Source: an uncultured Mycoplasma sp. (lineage in GTDB: Bacteria > Bacillota_I > Bacilli_A > RF39 > UBA660). Taken from it: a stretch of 64,000 bases of DNA. The notes beneath the pieces are model-generated. The model saw nothing but the letters and a program-made list of their open reading frames with translations, was not told the origin of the DNA and made no database searches. Both the position numbers and the translations under genes were made by a program. The stretch lies in NCBI GenBank assembly GCA_945947035.1, contig CAMEXD010000008.1, forward strand, positions 1 through 64,000. Reading direction: 5' to 3'. Below are positions 8,596 to 19,478 of the stretch, one piece after another (within the stretch, counting starts at the first letter, position 1; each line of letters opens with the position of its first letter).

Positions 8596-10011
8596 TTATA
8601 AAACATATTCTCCATCTAAACTCCATGTTTTAGCATCTGTTATTTTAACATTTACTATTTCTCCAACAATATTTTCTGGACCAATAAAATTAACAAGTTT
8701 ATTACCTTCAGTATATCCCATAAGAAGATTTTTGTCTTTTTCACTTACACCCTCTACTAAAACTTTTAAAGTTTTATTTATTAACTTTTTATTGTTAATA
8801 AGTGCATATTTATTAATTTCTTCATTTAGTTTTTGTAATCTTTCATGTTTTTCTTCTAATGTTACATTATCAATCATCTTATAAGCAGGAGTACCTTCTC
8901 TTCTTGAAAAGATAAAAGTATAAGCTAAATCAAATTTACACTCTTCCACTAAAGATAAAGTATCATTAAATTGTTCTTCTGTTTCATTTGGAAAGCCTAC
9001 AATTATATCGGTTGTAATAGCAACATCTTTAATTTTTTCTTTTAATTTATGAAAAAGTGTTAGATATTCTTCCTTTGTATATCTTCTTCCCATTAATTTT
9101 AAAATATCATTATTACCTGATTGAACTGGCAAATGAATACTATTCATAATATTTGGATATTTTGCAATTACATCAATCATTTTATCAGTAAAATCCCAAG
9201 GATGACTGGTAACAAATCTTATTCTTTCTATTCCAGTTTCAGCAACATCTTTAAGTAAATCTGCCATATCATAATTTATATCTAAATCTTTTCCATAAGC
9301 GTTTACATTTTGACCTAGTAAAGTTACTTCCTTATATCCTTGTTTTATTAAATCATTTATTTCTTCTAAAATTGATTCTTTACTTCTACTTCTTTGTTTT
9401 CCTCTTGTATATGGTACGATACAATATGTACAGAATTTATCACAACCAAGTTGAATATTAACAAAAGCTTTATATTTACTAGTTCTAATACTTGGTAAAT
9501 CTTCTAAAATATTTCCTTCACAACTTAAAACGTCTATATCTAATTTATGATTATTTAATGCTTCATAAATTTTTTCAACTATTTTCTCAAAATTGTGAGT
9601 ACCAACAACAAAATTAATCCATCTATATTTATTTAATATTTCATTACAAATATGTTCTTCTTGAGCCATACATCCTGTCATGCCAACAATTAAATCTTTC
9701 TTATCTTGTTTCATATTTTTTATTCTACCAAGCATACCAAATACTTTATTATTAGCATTTTCTCTAATTGAACATGTATTTAAAATAATAACATCTGCAT
9801 CTTTCATTTTTTCAGATTTTTCATATCCCATTTCTTCAAGAAGAGCAGAAATATTTTCACTATCTCTTTCATTCATTTGACAACCATAAGTTTTAACAAA
9901 ATATTTTTTATCTTTTACAACGTTTTTATATTTTTCATCAAATGTAAATTTTTTTACTTCAACAGGATTTTTAGTTCTAATCCTAGCTTCTTTCATATCT
10001 GGTAAATTCAT
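8596..10011 (-). CDS. miaB: tRNA methylthiotransferase MiaB
   Basis: A 471-residue radical-SAM enzyme that adds a 2-methylthio group to i6A37 of tRNAs reading U-starting codons. Domains in order are UPF0004 N-terminus (FVKTYGCQMNERDSE, with further cysteines in LNTCSIRE and GMTGCMAQE), the radical-SAM CxxxCxxC motif CDKFCTYC and a C-terminal TRAM domain (LKVLVEGVS onward). Start at 10011 rather than the upstream TTG at 10026, because GGAAGTGAT serves as ribosome site. All six iron-sulfur cysteines are present. Followed by cotE. Confidence 0.97.
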   Translation of the reverse strand: MNLPDMKEARIRTKNPVEVKKFTFDEKYKNVVKDKKYFVKTYGCQMNERDSENISALLEEMGYEKSEKMKDADVIILNTCSIRENANNKVFGMLGRIKNMKQDKKDLIVGMTGCMAQEEHICNEILNKYRWINFVVGTHNFEKIVEKIYEALNNHKLDIDVLSCEGNILEDLPSIRTSKYKAFVNIQLGCDKFCTYCIVPYTRGKQRSRSKESILEEINDLIKQGYKEVTLLGQNVNAYGKDLDINYDMADLLKDVAETGIERIRFVTSHPWDFTDKMIDVIAKYPNIMNSIHLPVQSGNNDILKLMGRRYTKEEYLTLFHKLKEKIKDVAITTDIIVGFPNETEEQFNDTLSLVEECKFDLAYTFIFSRREGTPAYKMIDNVTLEEKHERLQKLNEEINKYALINNKKLINKTLKVLVEGVSEKDKNLLMGYTEGNKLVNFIGPENIVGEIVNVKITDAKTWSLDGEYVL

Positions 10012-10076
10012 ATATATCACTTCCAATAGTTAAGATTATAAACGAAAATTGTTAATAAATCAATTATTTTTTTAAA

Positions 10077-10103
10077 AGAAAAAGAACCAAATGGTTCTTA
10101 AGC
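10077..10103 (-). terminator. terminator of ankyrin-like gene
   Basis: Minus strand AAGAACCATTTGGTTCTT followed by TTTCTTTT; it overlaps the stop codon at 10098. Confidence 0.8.
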
Positions 10104-10790
10104 AACACTTTCTTCAAGTGTACCATAAATTATAATATCTAATGATTTTAACTCATGATTAAATACTTCTTTTTTAATCTTTTCAATATTACCTTTTATC
10201 ATATCAATTAATACCTCAAGTTTTGGTAATAATTCTTTATATGATAAATTTTCTAAAATAACCTCTAGATTATTTACTTTTGAATAAACTCCATAATTAC
10301 TACTTTTTACATATTTTTCATATAAGTTTCTGAAAGATACTAAATCAATGTTATTAAATCTTTCATCCTCAAGTATTTTAATGGACGTATAAATGTAATT
10401 ATTGTTAATAGATTTGTCAAGTATTGTTTCCCCCTTTTTATTTCTGATGTTTGGAATAAATTTATTATTCTTTAATAATTTATCAAGTATTTCCATTATT
10501 TCTAAATATTGTTTTGTAACTAATATATGAGCAAAAGTATCTCCATCTTTATTTTGATGATTGATATTCAATTCTTTTTTCTTCATATATTTAAGTACTA
10601 ATTCATACCAACCTTTTTTTAACATAATCATTAAAATATTATTGTCTTCTTGGTCTGTTTCATTTATACTTACTATTTTTTTTGTAAGTATTTTATCAAC
10701 TAATTCTTTATAATCTTCATTAATAAGATCAAAGATCAGTTTTGGATCGTCACTACACGCTTTGATTGTAAGTTCTTCATTATAATACAT
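10098..10790 (-). CDS. ankyrin-repeat-like protein
   Basis: A 230-residue soluble protein without signal or membrane helix. Three or four ankyrin-like units can be seen: TDQEDNNILMIMLKKGWYELV, INHQNKDGDTFAHILVTKQYLE and IRNKKGETILDKSINNNYI all show the repeat pattern of a polar turn with D/G, then a helix pair. The C-terminal ~80 residues have no recognisable repeat. GAGGTGGAT is a good ribosome site and a strong promoter lies upstream. Presumably a protein-protein interaction scaffold; partner unknown. Lone gene with its own terminator. Confidence 0.65.
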   Translation of the reverse strand: MYYNEELTIKACSDDPKLIFDLINEDYKELVDKILTKKIVSINETDQEDNNILMIMLKKGWYELVLKYMKKKELNINHQNKDGDTFAHILVTKQYLEIMEILDKLLKNNKFIPNIRNKKGETILDKSINNNYIYTSIKILEDERFNNIDLVSFRNLYEKYVKSSNYGVYSKVNNLEVILENLSYKELLPKLEVLIDMIKGNIEKIKKEVFNHELKSLDIIIYGTLEESVA

Positions 10791-10824
10791 AATTTATCCA
10801 CCTCTTTTGACGTGACAGTTATAT

Positions 10825-10853
10825 ATTTTACCAAAAAAGCAGTATTTTGTCAA
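10825..10853 (-). promoter_or_regulatory. promoter of ankyrin-like gene
   Basis: Minus strand -35 TTGACA (10848-10853), exactly 17 bp, -10 TAAAAT (10825-10830), about 35 bp upstream of the start codon. Confidence 0.8.
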
Positions 10854-10927
10854 ATTTAAGTCACATTTTTTATTTATTTGGTAATATCTGCCATTAATAA
10901 GATGAGTAAATATTTATAAATTTATAC

Positions 10928-10967
10928 AAAAAAAGATATTAACCTTTTTTAGTTAATATCTTTTATA
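10928..10967 (-). terminator. rho-independent terminator
   Basis: Stem AAGATATTAAC / GTTAATATCTT, loop of 8-9 nt, T-rich on the minus strand. It overlaps the stop of the gene at 10963. The stem is almost identical to the terminator at 2660. Confidence 0.8.
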
Positions 10968-11697
10968 TTTCAAATTCTAATGTTTCTAAAAAATCTATTA
11001 CATAGTTAAGATCATTAAAGCCATAGAAACTAAATTGATATAATTTATTATTTATATCAACTAAAGCAGTAGTTGTATAATTATCTTCTTTTTGATATGT
11101 AAATAAATAGCCATTATAATAACCTGTTATTTTTCTAAAAACAGTATTGTTAGGGAAAAACATATCAATAAAATATTGTTTTGCATAATTTTCTTTTATA
11201 TCTTTCATACTACTTAAAAGATTTAACGATGATAAATCTTTAACATCGCTTAAATATGTTATTAGAGAAAAATCATTTTTTATATTATTTTTATTAAGAA
11301 TTTTGCTTTTATTTATCTTTGAAAAATAATCAAAATTATATTTATAATATTCATCATTACTAAAAACATCTATCAAATAATCAATAGTATTTATAGTTAA
11401 AGCTTTGGGCTCTTCATCATTTATTTTAAAATAATACATATTGTTAAGATCATTAGGTTCTTCAAATTCATCATATAAAATATTTAATTTTATCCCAAGT
11501 TCTTCAATAGTAAAATAAGAATTATCTTCTATTTTTTTATGACTAAATGAGATTTCTTCTCCTATAGTTATTTTATTACCAGTAACCTCTTGTTTATAAA
11601 CGTAATTTAAAAACCAAAATTTTATACCAAAATAAGATATCAAAAGCAATAATATTATTACTATTATCACAAAAATAATTATTTTTCTTTTTTTCAT
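10963..11697 (-). CDS. membrane-anchored protein of unknown function
   Basis: A 244-residue protein with a short basic N-terminus (MKKRK), one hydrophobic helix (IIIFVIIVIILLLLISYFGI) and a long extracytoplasmic domain rich in Asn, Tyr and Asp. No family recognised. Start at 11697 chosen because GGTGAT precedes it; 11715 would lie before the ribosome site. It is a monocistronic gene between the ankyrin-like gene and tuf. Probably an exported or surface-facing anchor protein. Confidence 0.6.
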   Translation of the reverse strand: MKKRKIIIFVIIVIILLLLISYFGIKFWFLNYVYKQEVTGNKITIGEEISFSHKKIEDNSYFTIEELGIKLNILYDEFEEPNDLNNMYYFKINDEEPKALTINTIDYLIDVFSNDEYYKYNFDYFSKINKSKILNKNNIKNDFSLITYLSDVKDLSSLNLLSSMKDIKENYAKQYFIDMFFPNNTVFRKITGYYNGYLFTYQKEDNYTTTALVDINNKLYQFSFYGFNDLNYVIDFLETLEFEI

Positions 11698-11772
11698 TAG
11701 TATCACCAATACCATTATATATTAAAAATTTCTGTGATAAAATTCATTTTTTATTATTTTATAAAAGTTTAC

Positions 11773-11802
11773 GTAAAAAAAAGAGCAATTTCTTGCTCTT
11801 AA
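11773..11802 (-). terminator. terminator of the str operon
   Basis: Stem AAGAGCAA / TTGCTCTT with a TTTC-type loop and a T-run on the minus strand, directly after the tuf stop codon. Confidence 0.9.
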
Positions 11803-11807
11803 TTTAA

Positions 11808-12992
11808 TTATTCAATAATTTCTGAAATTGATCCAGCACCAACTGTTCTTCCACCTTCACGGATAGAGAATTTAGTTCCTTGTTCAAGAGCGATTGGGTG
11901 AATTAATTCAACTGTCATATCTACATTATCACCTGGCATAACCATTTCAACACCTGCTGGTAATTCAATAACTCCAGTAACATCTGTAGTTCTGAAATAG
12001 AATTGAGGTCTGTAGTTTGCGAAGAATGGAGTATGTCTTCCACCTTCTTCTTTAGATAATACGTATACAGCAGCTTTAAATTTCTTGTGAGGTGTAACAC
12101 TTCCTGGTTTAGCAAGAACTTGTCCACGTTCAACTTGTTCACGAGAAATTCCACGAAGTAATACTCCAGCATTATCTCCTGCTTCAGCATAATCTAGAGA
12201 TTTTTTAAACATTTCAATTCCTGTTGCAACAGTTTTTTGAGTAGGTTTAATACCAACGATTTCAACTTCATCATTAAGTTTTAATTGTCCTCTTTCAACA
12301 CGTCCAGTAACAACTGTTCCACGTCCAGTAATTGTGAATACGTCTTCAATGCTCATTAAGAATGGTTTATCAGTATCACGAGTTGGAGTTGGAATCCATT
12401 CATCAACTCTATCCATTAATTCTTCAACTGCTTTAATATCAGATTCAGAACCTTCAAGAGCTTTAAGAGCAGAACCACGAACGATTGGAGTATTATCTCC
12501 ATCAAATCCGTATTCAGTTAATAGTTCTCTGATTTCCATTTCTACTAAGTCTAGTAATTCAGGATCATCAACTTGATCACATTTATTCATAAATACAACC
12601 ATAGCTGGAACACCAACTTGACGAGCAAGTAAAATATGTTCTCTTGTTTGAGCCATTGGTCCATCAGATGCAGCAACAACTAAGATTGCTCCATCCATTT
12701 GAGCAGCACCTGTAATCATGTTTTTAACATAATCGGCATGTCCTGGACAGTCAACGTGAGCATAATGTCTTTTTTCAGTTTCATACTCAACGTGAGAAGT
12801 ATTAATTGTAATACCTCTTTCTCTTTCTTCTGGAGCTTTATCGATATTAGCATAATCAACAAATTGTGCTCCACCTTTTGCAGCTAAAACTTTTGTAATA
12901 GCAGCAGTTAAAGTAGTTTTTCCGTGGTCAACGTGACCAATTGTACCAACATTTACATGTGGTTTACTACGATTAAATTTTTCTTTTGCCAT
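11808..12992 (-). CDS. tuf: elongation factor Tu
   Basis: A 394-residue EF-Tu with all GTPase motifs: [10 protein letters not shown] (P-loop), switch [14 protein letters not shown] and NKCD. It brings aminoacyl-tRNA to the ribosome. Length is standard and domains 2 and 3 are complete, ending [12 protein letters not shown]. It is the last gene of rpsL-rpsG-fusA-tuf and is followed by a strong terminator. Codon use is more biased and GC slightly higher than in neighbours, as expected for a highly expressed gene. Confidence 0.99.
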   Translation of the reverse strand: MAKEKFNRSKPHVNVGTIGHVDHGKTTLTAAITKVLAAKGGAQFVDYANIDKAPEERERGITINTSHVEYETEKRHYAHVDCPGHADYVKNMITGAAQMDGAILVVAASDGPMAQTREHILLARQVGVPAMVVFMNKCDQVDDPELLDLVEMEIRELLTEYGFDGDNTPIVRGSALKALEGSESDIKAVEELMDRVDEWIPTPTRDTDKPFLMSIEDVFTITGRGTVVTGRVERGQLKLNDEVEIVGIKPTQKTVATGIEMFKKSLDYAEAGDNAGVLLRGISREQVERGQVLAKPGSVTPHKKFKAAVYVLSKEEGGRHTPFFANYRPQFYFRTTDVTGVIELPAGVEMVMPGDNVDMTVELIHPIALEQGTKFSIREGGRTVGAGSISEIIE

Positions 12993-13084
12993 AAATTTTT
13001 CCTCCTTTTTTTATTTACAAATAATATTTTATCTAATATTTTTCAAAAATTCAACTATTAGATGGCATTTTTTTAATTATATTT

Positions 13085-15154
13085 TTAATTACCACTTTTT
13101 TTGATTATTTCTTCAGCAATTGATTTTGGAACTTCTTCATAGTGATCAGGGATCATTTGGAATGTTCCTCTTCCTTGAGTATTACTTCTTATACATGTTG
13201 CATAACCAAACATTTCTGATAATGGTACCATTGCACTAAATGCAATAGCGTTTCCTCTAGCTTCTTGTGAAAGAGGTTTACCACGACGAGAAGTAATATC
13301 TCCCATAACTGTACCAAAGAATTCTTCTGGAACAACGATATCAACTTTCATGATTGGTTCTAGAATAACTGGTTTACATTTATTTTTAGCTTCTTTTAAA
13401 GCCATACTTGCAGCAATCTTGAATGACATTTCGTTAGAGTCGACATCATGATAACTACCATCATGTAATGTTGCCTTAACATCTATCATAGGATATCCTG
13501 CTAATATACCTGTTTTTAATGCATCTTGTAAGCCTTTATCAACAACTGGAATATATTCTCTTGGAACAACTCCACCAACAACTGCATCAACAAATTCATA
13601 ACCTTTATCTGGATTTGGTTCAAAATTAATCCATACATGTCCGTAGTTACCACGTCCACCAGATTGTTTAATGTATTTTCCTTCACAATCTCCAGCTTGA
13701 GTTATTGTTTCACGATAAGCAACTTGTGGTTTACCAACGTTAGCATCTACATTAAATTCTCTTCTCATACGGTCTACTAAAACATCTAAGTGTAATTCAC
13801 CGATACCAGCAATAATTGTTTGACCTGTTTCAGTATCTGTTCTTACCCTAAATGTTGGATCTTCTTCTGCAAGTTTTCCAAGTGCTATAGCCATTTTATC
13901 TTGATCTGCTTTTGATTTTGGTTCAATAGCAAGTTCGATAACTGGTTCTGGTGCTTCAATTGTTTCAAGAATAATTGGTTTTTTCTCGTCACATAAAGTA
14001 TCACCAGTTGTTGTATTTTTAAGTCCTACTGCTGCAGCTATATCTCCTGTAAATACTTCTTGAATTTCAGTTCTATCATTAGCATGCATTTGTAAGATAC
14101 GACCAATTCTTTCCTTAGAATCCTTAGATGAATTTAAAACATAACTTCCACTTGTTAAATGTCCTGAATAAACTCTAAAGAATGTTAAACGTCCAACAAA
14201 TGGATCTGTCATAACTTTAAATGCTAAAGCACTAAATGGTTCACTATCAGATACATGTCTTTGTTCAGCCTCACCCTTTAAATTTGTTCCATCAACTGAT
14301 GGGATATCAAGTGGTGATGGTAAGTAATCAACTACTGCATCAAGTAAGAATTTAATACCTTTATTTCCTAAAGCAGTTCCACACATAACAGGGAAGAACT
14401 TAGCTTCCAAAACTCCAGTTCTGATTGCTTTTTTAAGCATATCAACAGGAATTTCTTCTCCTTCAAGATATTTTTCCATTAATGTATCATCAAATTCAGC
14501 AACAGCTTCTAAAAGTTCAGTATGTTTTTCTTCAACTATATCTTTTAAATCTGCTGGAATTTCAATTTCAGTTACATTTTCTTGTTCAGTTCCATCAAAT
14601 TCATAAGCTTTTAATGTTACTAAATCAATTACACCAGTAAAATAATTTTCTGCTCCAATTGGCCACTGAATAGGTTTGGCATTAACTGCAAAACGACTAT
14701 CAATTGTTTTTAATGTATAAACGAAATCAGCTCCCATTTTATCCATTTTATTTGCAAAGATAATTCTTGGAACTTTATATTCACTGGCTTGTCTCCATAC
14801 TGTTTCAGTTTGAGGTTCAACACCAGCTTGAGCATCAAGTAATGTTACAGCGCCATCTAGAACTCTTAAACTTCTTTGAACTTCTACAGTAAAGTCTACG
14901 TGTCCTGGAGTATCTATTATATTGAAACGATATCCATTCCAATAAGCAGTTGTTGCTGCACTTGTAATAGTTATACCTCTTTCTTTTTCTTGTTCCATCC
15001 AATCCATTTGAGATTCACCATCGTGAGTTTCTCCTATTTTATGGATTTTATGAGTTAAGAATAATACACGTTCAGTTGTTGTAGTTTTTCCGGCATCAAT
15101 ATGTGCCATTATACCAAAATTTCTGGTTTTATCTAAACTAGTTTGTCTTGCCAT
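13085..15154 (-). CDS. fusA: elongation factor G
   Basis: A 689-residue EF-G that drives ribosomal translocation with GTP. Motifs: [27 protein letters not shown] and [10 protein letters not shown] in the G domain, then domains II-V ending with REARGNA-like [16 protein letters not shown]. The start at 15154 ([12 protein letters not shown]) has AAGGTAGG 7-8 nt upstream; a GTG at 15160 lies inside that ribosome site. Eleven bases separate it from rpsG. Confidence 0.99.
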   Translation of the reverse strand: MARQTSLDKTRNFGIMAHIDAGKTTTTERVLFLTHKIHKIGETHDGESQMDWMEQEKERGITITSAATTAYWNGYRFNIIDTPGHVDFTVEVQRSLRVLDGAVTLLDAQAGVEPQTETVWRQASEYKVPRIIFANKMDKMGADFVYTLKTIDSRFAVNAKPIQWPIGAENYFTGVIDLVTLKAYEFDGTEQENVTEIEIPADLKDIVEEKHTELLEAVAEFDDTLMEKYLEGEEIPVDMLKKAIRTGVLEAKFFPVMCGTALGNKGIKFLLDAVVDYLPSPLDIPSVDGTNLKGEAEQRHVSDSEPFSALAFKVMTDPFVGRLTFFRVYSGHLTSGSYVLNSSKDSKERIGRILQMHANDRTEIQEVFTGDIAAAVGLKNTTTGDTLCDEKKPIILETIEAPEPVIELAIEPKSKADQDKMAIALGKLAEEDPTFRVRTDTETGQTIIAGIGELHLDVLVDRMRREFNVDANVGKPQVAYRETITQAGDCEGKYIKQSGGRGNYGHVWINFEPNPDKGYEFVDAVVGGVVPREYIPVVDKGLQDALKTGILAGYPMIDVKATLHDGSYHDVDSNEMSFKIAASMALKEAKNKCKPVILEPIMKVDIVVPEEFFGTVMGDITSRRGKPLSQEARGNAIAFSAMVPLSEMFGYATCIRSNTQGRGTFQMIPDHYEEVPKSIAEEIIKKSGN

Positions 15155-15165
15155 AAGCACCTACC

Positions 15166-15636
15166 TTAATTCCATCTATAATGTGCGAAAGCTTTATTAG
15201 CTTCTGCCATTCTGTGTGTATCTTCACGTTTTTTAACTGCTGCTCCAGTATTATTTGAAGCATCAATAATTTCATTTGCTAATTTTTCAGCCATACCATT
15301 ACCACGGCCAATTTTAGCATATTGAGTTAACCATCTAAGACCTAAAACTTGAGCTCTTTCTTTAGAAACTTCAATAGGTACTTGATAGTTTGAACCACCA
15401 ACACGTTTTGCTTTTACTTCCATTGCTGGTTCTATATTTTCTAAAGCTTGGTTAAATACTTCCATTGCATCTTTTCCAGTTTTTTCTTTAACCAAATTAA
15501 ATGCATCATAAAGAATTTTTTCAGCTTTACCTTTTTTACCATCAATCATAAGACTATTAATTAATTTAGTAACAGTTTTTGATTTATATATAGCATCTGG
15601 TAAAACATCTCTTTTAACTGCACGTCTTTTACGCAT
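15166..15636 (-). CDS. rpsG: 30S ribosomal protein S7
   Basis: A 156-residue S7, start [20 protein letters not shown], with family motifs [15 protein letters not shown] and [12 protein letters not shown]7 organises the 3' major domain of 16S rRNA and lines the E site. It lies between rpsL and fusA in the standard str order with a clear GGAGG ribosome site. Confidence 0.99.
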   Translation of the reverse strand: MRKRRAVKRDVLPDAIYKSKTVTKLINSLMIDGKKGKAEKILYDAFNLVKEKTGKDAMEVFNQALENIEPAMEVKAKRVGGSNYQVPIEVSKERAQVLGLRWLTQYAKIGRGNGMAEKLANEIIDASNNTGAAVKKREDTHRMAEANKAFAHYRWN

Positions 15637-15661
15637 AATATTTTTCCTCCTTCGTTATATT

Positions 15662-16072
15662 TTATTTACCTTTTTTAGTTCCGTATTTACTACGAGCTTG
15701 TTTACGATCTTTTACTCCTTGAGTATCCATTGTTCCACGAACAATATGATATCTAACTCCGATTAAGTCTTTTACACGTCCACCACGAATTAATACAACG
15801 CTGTGTTCTTGTAAGTTATGACCTTCTCCAGGAATATAACAATCAACTTCTTTACCATTAGAAAGTCTTACACGAGCATATTTTCTTAATGCTGAGTTTG
15901 GTTTCTTTGGTGTTTTAGTACCTACACGAATACATACTCCTCTTTTTTGAGGTGAAGATGTTTCACTAGTTGTTTTTTCTAATGTATTTAATCTAATACC
16001 TAAAACTGGTGATTTACTCTTTCTAACTTTTTGTCCTCTTTTTTTTCTTAATAATTGTTGAATTGTTGGCAT
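15662..16072 (-). CDS. rpsL: 30S ribosomal protein S12
   Basis: A 136-residue S12. The start [15 protein letters not shown] at 16072 is preferred over 16093 because AAAGGAGA lies upstream and matches family N-termini. The decoding-site loops [15 protein letters not shown] and the [18 protein letters not shown] stretch are intact, with lysine at the streptomycin-resistance positions in wild-type form. First gene of the str operon. Confidence 0.99.
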   Translation of the reverse strand: MPTIQQLLRKKRGQKVRKSKSPVLGIRLNTLEKTTSETSSPQKRGVCIRVGTKTPKKPNSALRKYARVRLSNGKEVDCYIPGEGHNLQEHSVVLIRGGRVKDLIGVRYHIVRGTMDTQGVKDRKQARSKYGTKKGK

Positions 16073-16127
16073 TTCATTCTCCTTTCTATACACATATCCA
16101 GGTGTATCATATATTGCGATTTTAAAT

Positions 16128-16198
16128 AGGTTTGAGATATTTCAAACCCAAATAAATTCAAACACTAGTACTATATCACTTAGAATTTTAAATGTCAA
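16128..16198 (-). promoter_or_regulatory. str operon promoter and leader hairpin
   Basis: Minus strand -35 TTGACA (16193-16198), 17 bp, -10 TATAGT (16170-16175). The leader contains a hairpin GGTTTGA / TCAAACC (about 16131-16148), which may be a regulatory structure for ribosomal protein synthesis; that role is conjecture. Confidence 0.75.
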
Positions 16199-16242
16199 TA
16201 ATTTTTTTCAAAAACCATATATATTATATGTTTAATAATTAA

Positions 16243-16276
16243 AAAATATGATAATTTTTAATCATCATATTTTTAT
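16243..16276 (-). terminator. terminator after the valS-distal gene
   Basis: AAAATATGAT / ATCATATTTT stem with an AT-rich loop, overlapping the stop at 16273. Confidence 0.65.
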
Positions 16277-16680
16277 CTCGTTTTACTTTTATTTTTTTCA
16301 GTTATTAATTTAGCAACCATTTTAAAAGCATTAATTAAATACATATTATTAATAACTTCTTCATTTTCATTGCCAATATAAATACCTAATTCTTGAAAAT
16401 TATTAATATTTAATTTTTCTAATAATTTTTTAGCAACCGAATCATTTTTTAAGCATTCTGTTGAAACATCTTTTAATTGTATTCCAATACCTGCTTTTCT
16501 ATCTTCAATTATACCTTCTAAAAACTTATCTTTTATAGTTCCATCTTTTATTAAATCATCTAAATCTTTAAAAGTTCTTACTTCATATTTTTCAAATAAT
16601 TTTTCATATAAATCATTATTAATACTATCTACTAAAATATAATCTAAATCTAGTAAATTAAATTTTTTTCTATTTATCAT
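16273..16680 (-). CDS. conserved-looking protein of unknown function
   Basis: A 135-residue, lysine- and asparagine-rich soluble protein. The sequence shows alternating short helices (LVDSINNDLYEKLFEKYEVRT, VAKKLLEKLNINNFQELG) that hint at two copies of a helix-hairpin unit resembling 'TFKDL' / 'NFQEL', but no family is recognised. A GAGGTGAT ribosome site overlaps the end of valS and only 4 nt separate the two genes, so it is in the T-box-controlled valS transcript. Confidence 0.65.
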   Translation of the reverse strand: MINRKKFNLLDLDYILVDSINNDLYEKLFEKYEVRTFKDLDDLIKDGTIKDKFLEGIIEDRKAGIGIQLKDVSTECLKNDSVAKKLLEKLNINNFQELGIYIGNENEEVINNMYLINAFKMVAKLITEKNKSKTR

Positions 16681-16684
16681 ATTA

Positions 16685-19222
16685 TCACCTCATTAATTTT
16701 TTTAAATTTTCTAATTTTTCACTTTCTTCTTTTAACTTTAGTCTATCATTTTCCACAATATTTTGTGGAGCTTTATTGACATAATTTTCATTATTTAAAA
16801 GATTTTTTCTTCTTTCAATTGAAGATTCTAATTTTTTTATTTGTTCATTTATTTCATCTAAATTAACTTGTTTTGCTTCTTCAAAATATGTTATATCAAT
16901 ATATTGTGATTTATAATTATAACTTTTTAAATCTTTATTTTCATTAATGATATTTTCTTCATCTATTCTTAAAGCAGTTTTATAAATATTTAAAAGTTCT
17001 TCACTAGTATTTATTAAAACATAAGCATTTTTAGTAATGTTATTATTAGCTTTTAAGTTTCTAATTGCAGTTATATCACAAATTACTTTATTTATTTTTT
17101 CCTCTTCTTCTTTAAATAATTCATTTTTATTATATGTAGGATATTTTGAAATCATAATACTTTCTTGTTCTTTTACTGGAAGCATTGAGTAGATTTCTTC
17201 AGTTACAAAAGGAATAAATGGATGAAGAATTTTTAAAATATCTGTTAATACTTTAAGTAAAACACTTTTTGTTGTATTATTATTCATTTTTGTTTTAGAT
17301 AGTTCAATATAATTATCACAGAAATCATCCCAAACAAAATCATAGATTACTTTAGATGCGTTGTTAAATTCATATTTTTCCATGTATTTTGTTGTTTCTT
17401 TGATTGTTTTATTTAATCTTGTTAAGATCCATTTATCAACTATATCAATGTTATCAAGATTATAATCATCTTTATCAAAGTTATCTAAAGACATTAAAAC
17501 AAAACGTGAAGCATTCCATAATTTATTTATAAAATTCCAACTTGATGCAACTTTTTCTTCATCAAATCTTAAATCCATGCCTGGTGCACTACTTGTTGAT
17601 AAGAAAAATCTAAGTGAATCTGCTCCATATTTATTTATAATATCAATTGGATCTACTCCATTTCCTAGACTTTTACTCATCTTTCTACCTTGTTTATCAC
17701 GAATAAGTCCATGAATTAAACAAGTTTTAAATGGTACTTCTTTAGTTATTTCAAGTCCTTGGAAAATCATTCTTGCAACCCAAAAGAAAATAATATCATA
17801 TGCTGTTACAAGTAAATCATTTGGATAATATCTCTGTAATGTTTTATCATCATCTGGATATCCTAAAGTTGCAAATGGCCATAATGCACTTGAAAACCAA
17901 GTATCTAGTACATCATTATCTTGAACCCAACCTTCTTCTTTTGGAGCATCGATCCCAACATATACCTCATCTTCTTTATACCAAGCAGGAATTCTATGAC
18001 CCCACCATAGTTGACGAGAAATACACCAATCATGGCAATCTTCCATCCAATGATTTAATATTTTTTCAAACCTTTTTGGAATAAAGTTGACTTTAGTATC
18101 TTTATTTTTCTGATTTTCCAAAACGTTTTTAGATAACGCATCCATTTTAACAAACCATTGTTTTGAAAGATATGGCTCAACCATAACATTAGTTCTTTCT
18201 GAATGACCTACACTATGAACTATTTCTTCAACTTTAATTAAAAGATTTTGTTCTTTTAATAAAGAAACTAATTTTTCACGGCATTCAAAACGATCTAGTC
18301 CTTTAAATACACCAGCATTTTCATTCATCGTACCATCTTCATTTAAAACATTTATTCTTTCTAAGTTATGACGATTTCCTACTTCAAAGTCATTAGGATC
18401 ATGAGCTGGAGTAATTTTAACAACACCAGTTCCAAAATCTTTATCAGCATGAATATCCGCAATAACAGGTATTTTTCTATTTACAACTGGAAGTATTACG
18501 TTCTTACCAATATATTTTTGATATCTTTCATCTGATTTATTTACTGCAACTGCTGTATCGCCAAAAAGTGTTTCAGGACGAGTTGTAGCAACTTCTAAAA
18601 ATTCATCAGAATCTTCAAGATAATACTTTATATGATAAAAAGCACCTTTAACATCTTTATAAATAACTTCTTCATTTGATAGAGCTGTTTTAGATACTGG
18701 ATCCCAATTAATGATACGCTCTCCTCTATATATATATCCTTTATTATAATAATCTACGAATACTTTTTTTACAGCTTTAGCAATTTTTTCATCTAGAGTA
18801 AAAGTTTCTTTAGAATAATCAAGAGAAAGACCCATTTTTGCCCATTGACTTCTGATATTTTTTGCATATTCATCCTTCCATTCCCAAGCTTTTTCTAAAA
18901 ATTTTTCTCTTCCTAATTCATATTTATCAATGCCTTGCTCTTTTAATCTATTAACAACTTTTACTTCAGTTGCAATTGCTGCATGATCCATTCCTGGAAG
19001 CCATAAACAATCAAAACCATTCATCCTTTTATAACGAATAATTATATCTTGTAAAGCTGTATCCCAGGCATGTCCTAAATGAAGCTTTCCTGTAACATTT
19101 GGTGGAGGTAAAACAATACAAAATGGTTTTTTTGACTCATCTCCACTTTTAAAATAATCATTTTTTAACCAAAATTTATAAATATTTTCTTCTATACTAG
19201 GATTATATTTTTTATCTAGCAT
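16685..19222 (-). CDS. valS: valyl-tRNA synthetase
   Basis: An 845-residue class I synthetase charging tRNA-Val. Visible features are the HIGH-type motif [16 protein letters not shown] near the N-terminus, the CP1 editing domain, the MSKS motif [11 protein letters not shown] and a C-terminal coiled coil ([20 protein letters not shown]) that contacts tRNA. Slightly shorter than the ~880 of Bacillus but complete. Expression is controlled by the T-box leader directly upstream. Confidence 0.98.
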   Translation of the reverse strand: MLDKKYNPSIEENIYKFWLKNDYFKSGDESKKPFCIVLPPPNVTGKLHLGHAWDTALQDIIIRYKRMNGFDCLWLPGMDHAAIATEVKVVNRLKEQGIDKYELGREKFLEKAWEWKDEYAKNIRSQWAKMGLSLDYSKETFTLDEKIAKAVKKVFVDYYNKGYIYRGERIINWDPVSKTALSNEEVIYKDVKGAFYHIKYYLEDSDEFLEVATTRPETLFGDTAVAVNKSDERYQKYIGKNVILPVVNRKIPVIADIHADKDFGTGVVKITPAHDPNDFEVGNRHNLERINVLNEDGTMNENAGVFKGLDRFECREKLVSLLKEQNLLIKVEEIVHSVGHSERTNVMVEPYLSKQWFVKMDALSKNVLENQKNKDTKVNFIPKRFEKILNHWMEDCHDWCISRQLWWGHRIPAWYKEDEVYVGIDAPKEEGWVQDNDVLDTWFSSALWPFATLGYPDDDKTLQRYYPNDLLVTAYDIIFFWVARMIFQGLEITKEVPFKTCLIHGLIRDKQGRKMSKSLGNGVDPIDIINKYGADSLRFFLSTSSAPGMDLRFDEEKVASSWNFINKLWNASRFVLMSLDNFDKDDYNLDNIDIVDKWILTRLNKTIKETTKYMEKYEFNNASKVIYDFVWDDFCDNYIELSKTKMNNNTTKSVLLKVLTDILKILHPFIPFVTEEIYSMLPVKEQESIMISKYPTYNKNELFKEEEEKINKVICDITAIRNLKANNNITKNAYVLINTSEELLNIYKTALRIDEENIINENKDLKSYNYKSQYIDITYFEEAKQVNLDEINEQIKKLESSIERRKNLLNNENYVNKAPQNIVENDRLKLKEESEKLENLKKLMR

Positions 19223-19242
19223 AATATCACTCCTTTAAAAAG

Positions 19243-19455
19243 TATATAAAAAGATTCCATCCTAAGGACGAAATCTTCGTGGTACCACCTTATTTCATAA
19301 GCATACACTTATCTTAAATATTTAACGCATATTATACGAATTACTATAAGTAATTAGCTAAAAAAGCAACATTCAATTACCATAAATACTAGTTTCCACC
19401 AACCACTAGTTCTCTATTAATTATAAGTAATTTACTCCTCTTTTTCTTGGCCTGT
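19243..19455 (-). promoter_or_regulatory. T-box riboswitch leader of valS
   Basis: The minus strand contains the T-box core AAGGTGGTACCACG (19276-19292), followed by a terminator AAGATTTCGTCC / GGATGGAATCTT plus T-run (19247-19281), the classic antiterminator/terminator pair. Upstream is Stem I with AGAGAAC and GGTGGAAACTAGT. The lower stem pairs AATTAC with GTAATT, after which GAATGTTGC gives a likely specifier GTT (19368-19370), a valine codon. Uncharged tRNA-Val would permit read-through. The specifier assignment is by eye. Confidence 0.9.
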
Positions 19456-19478
19456 TGTTAAAATTATAAACTATTTTT

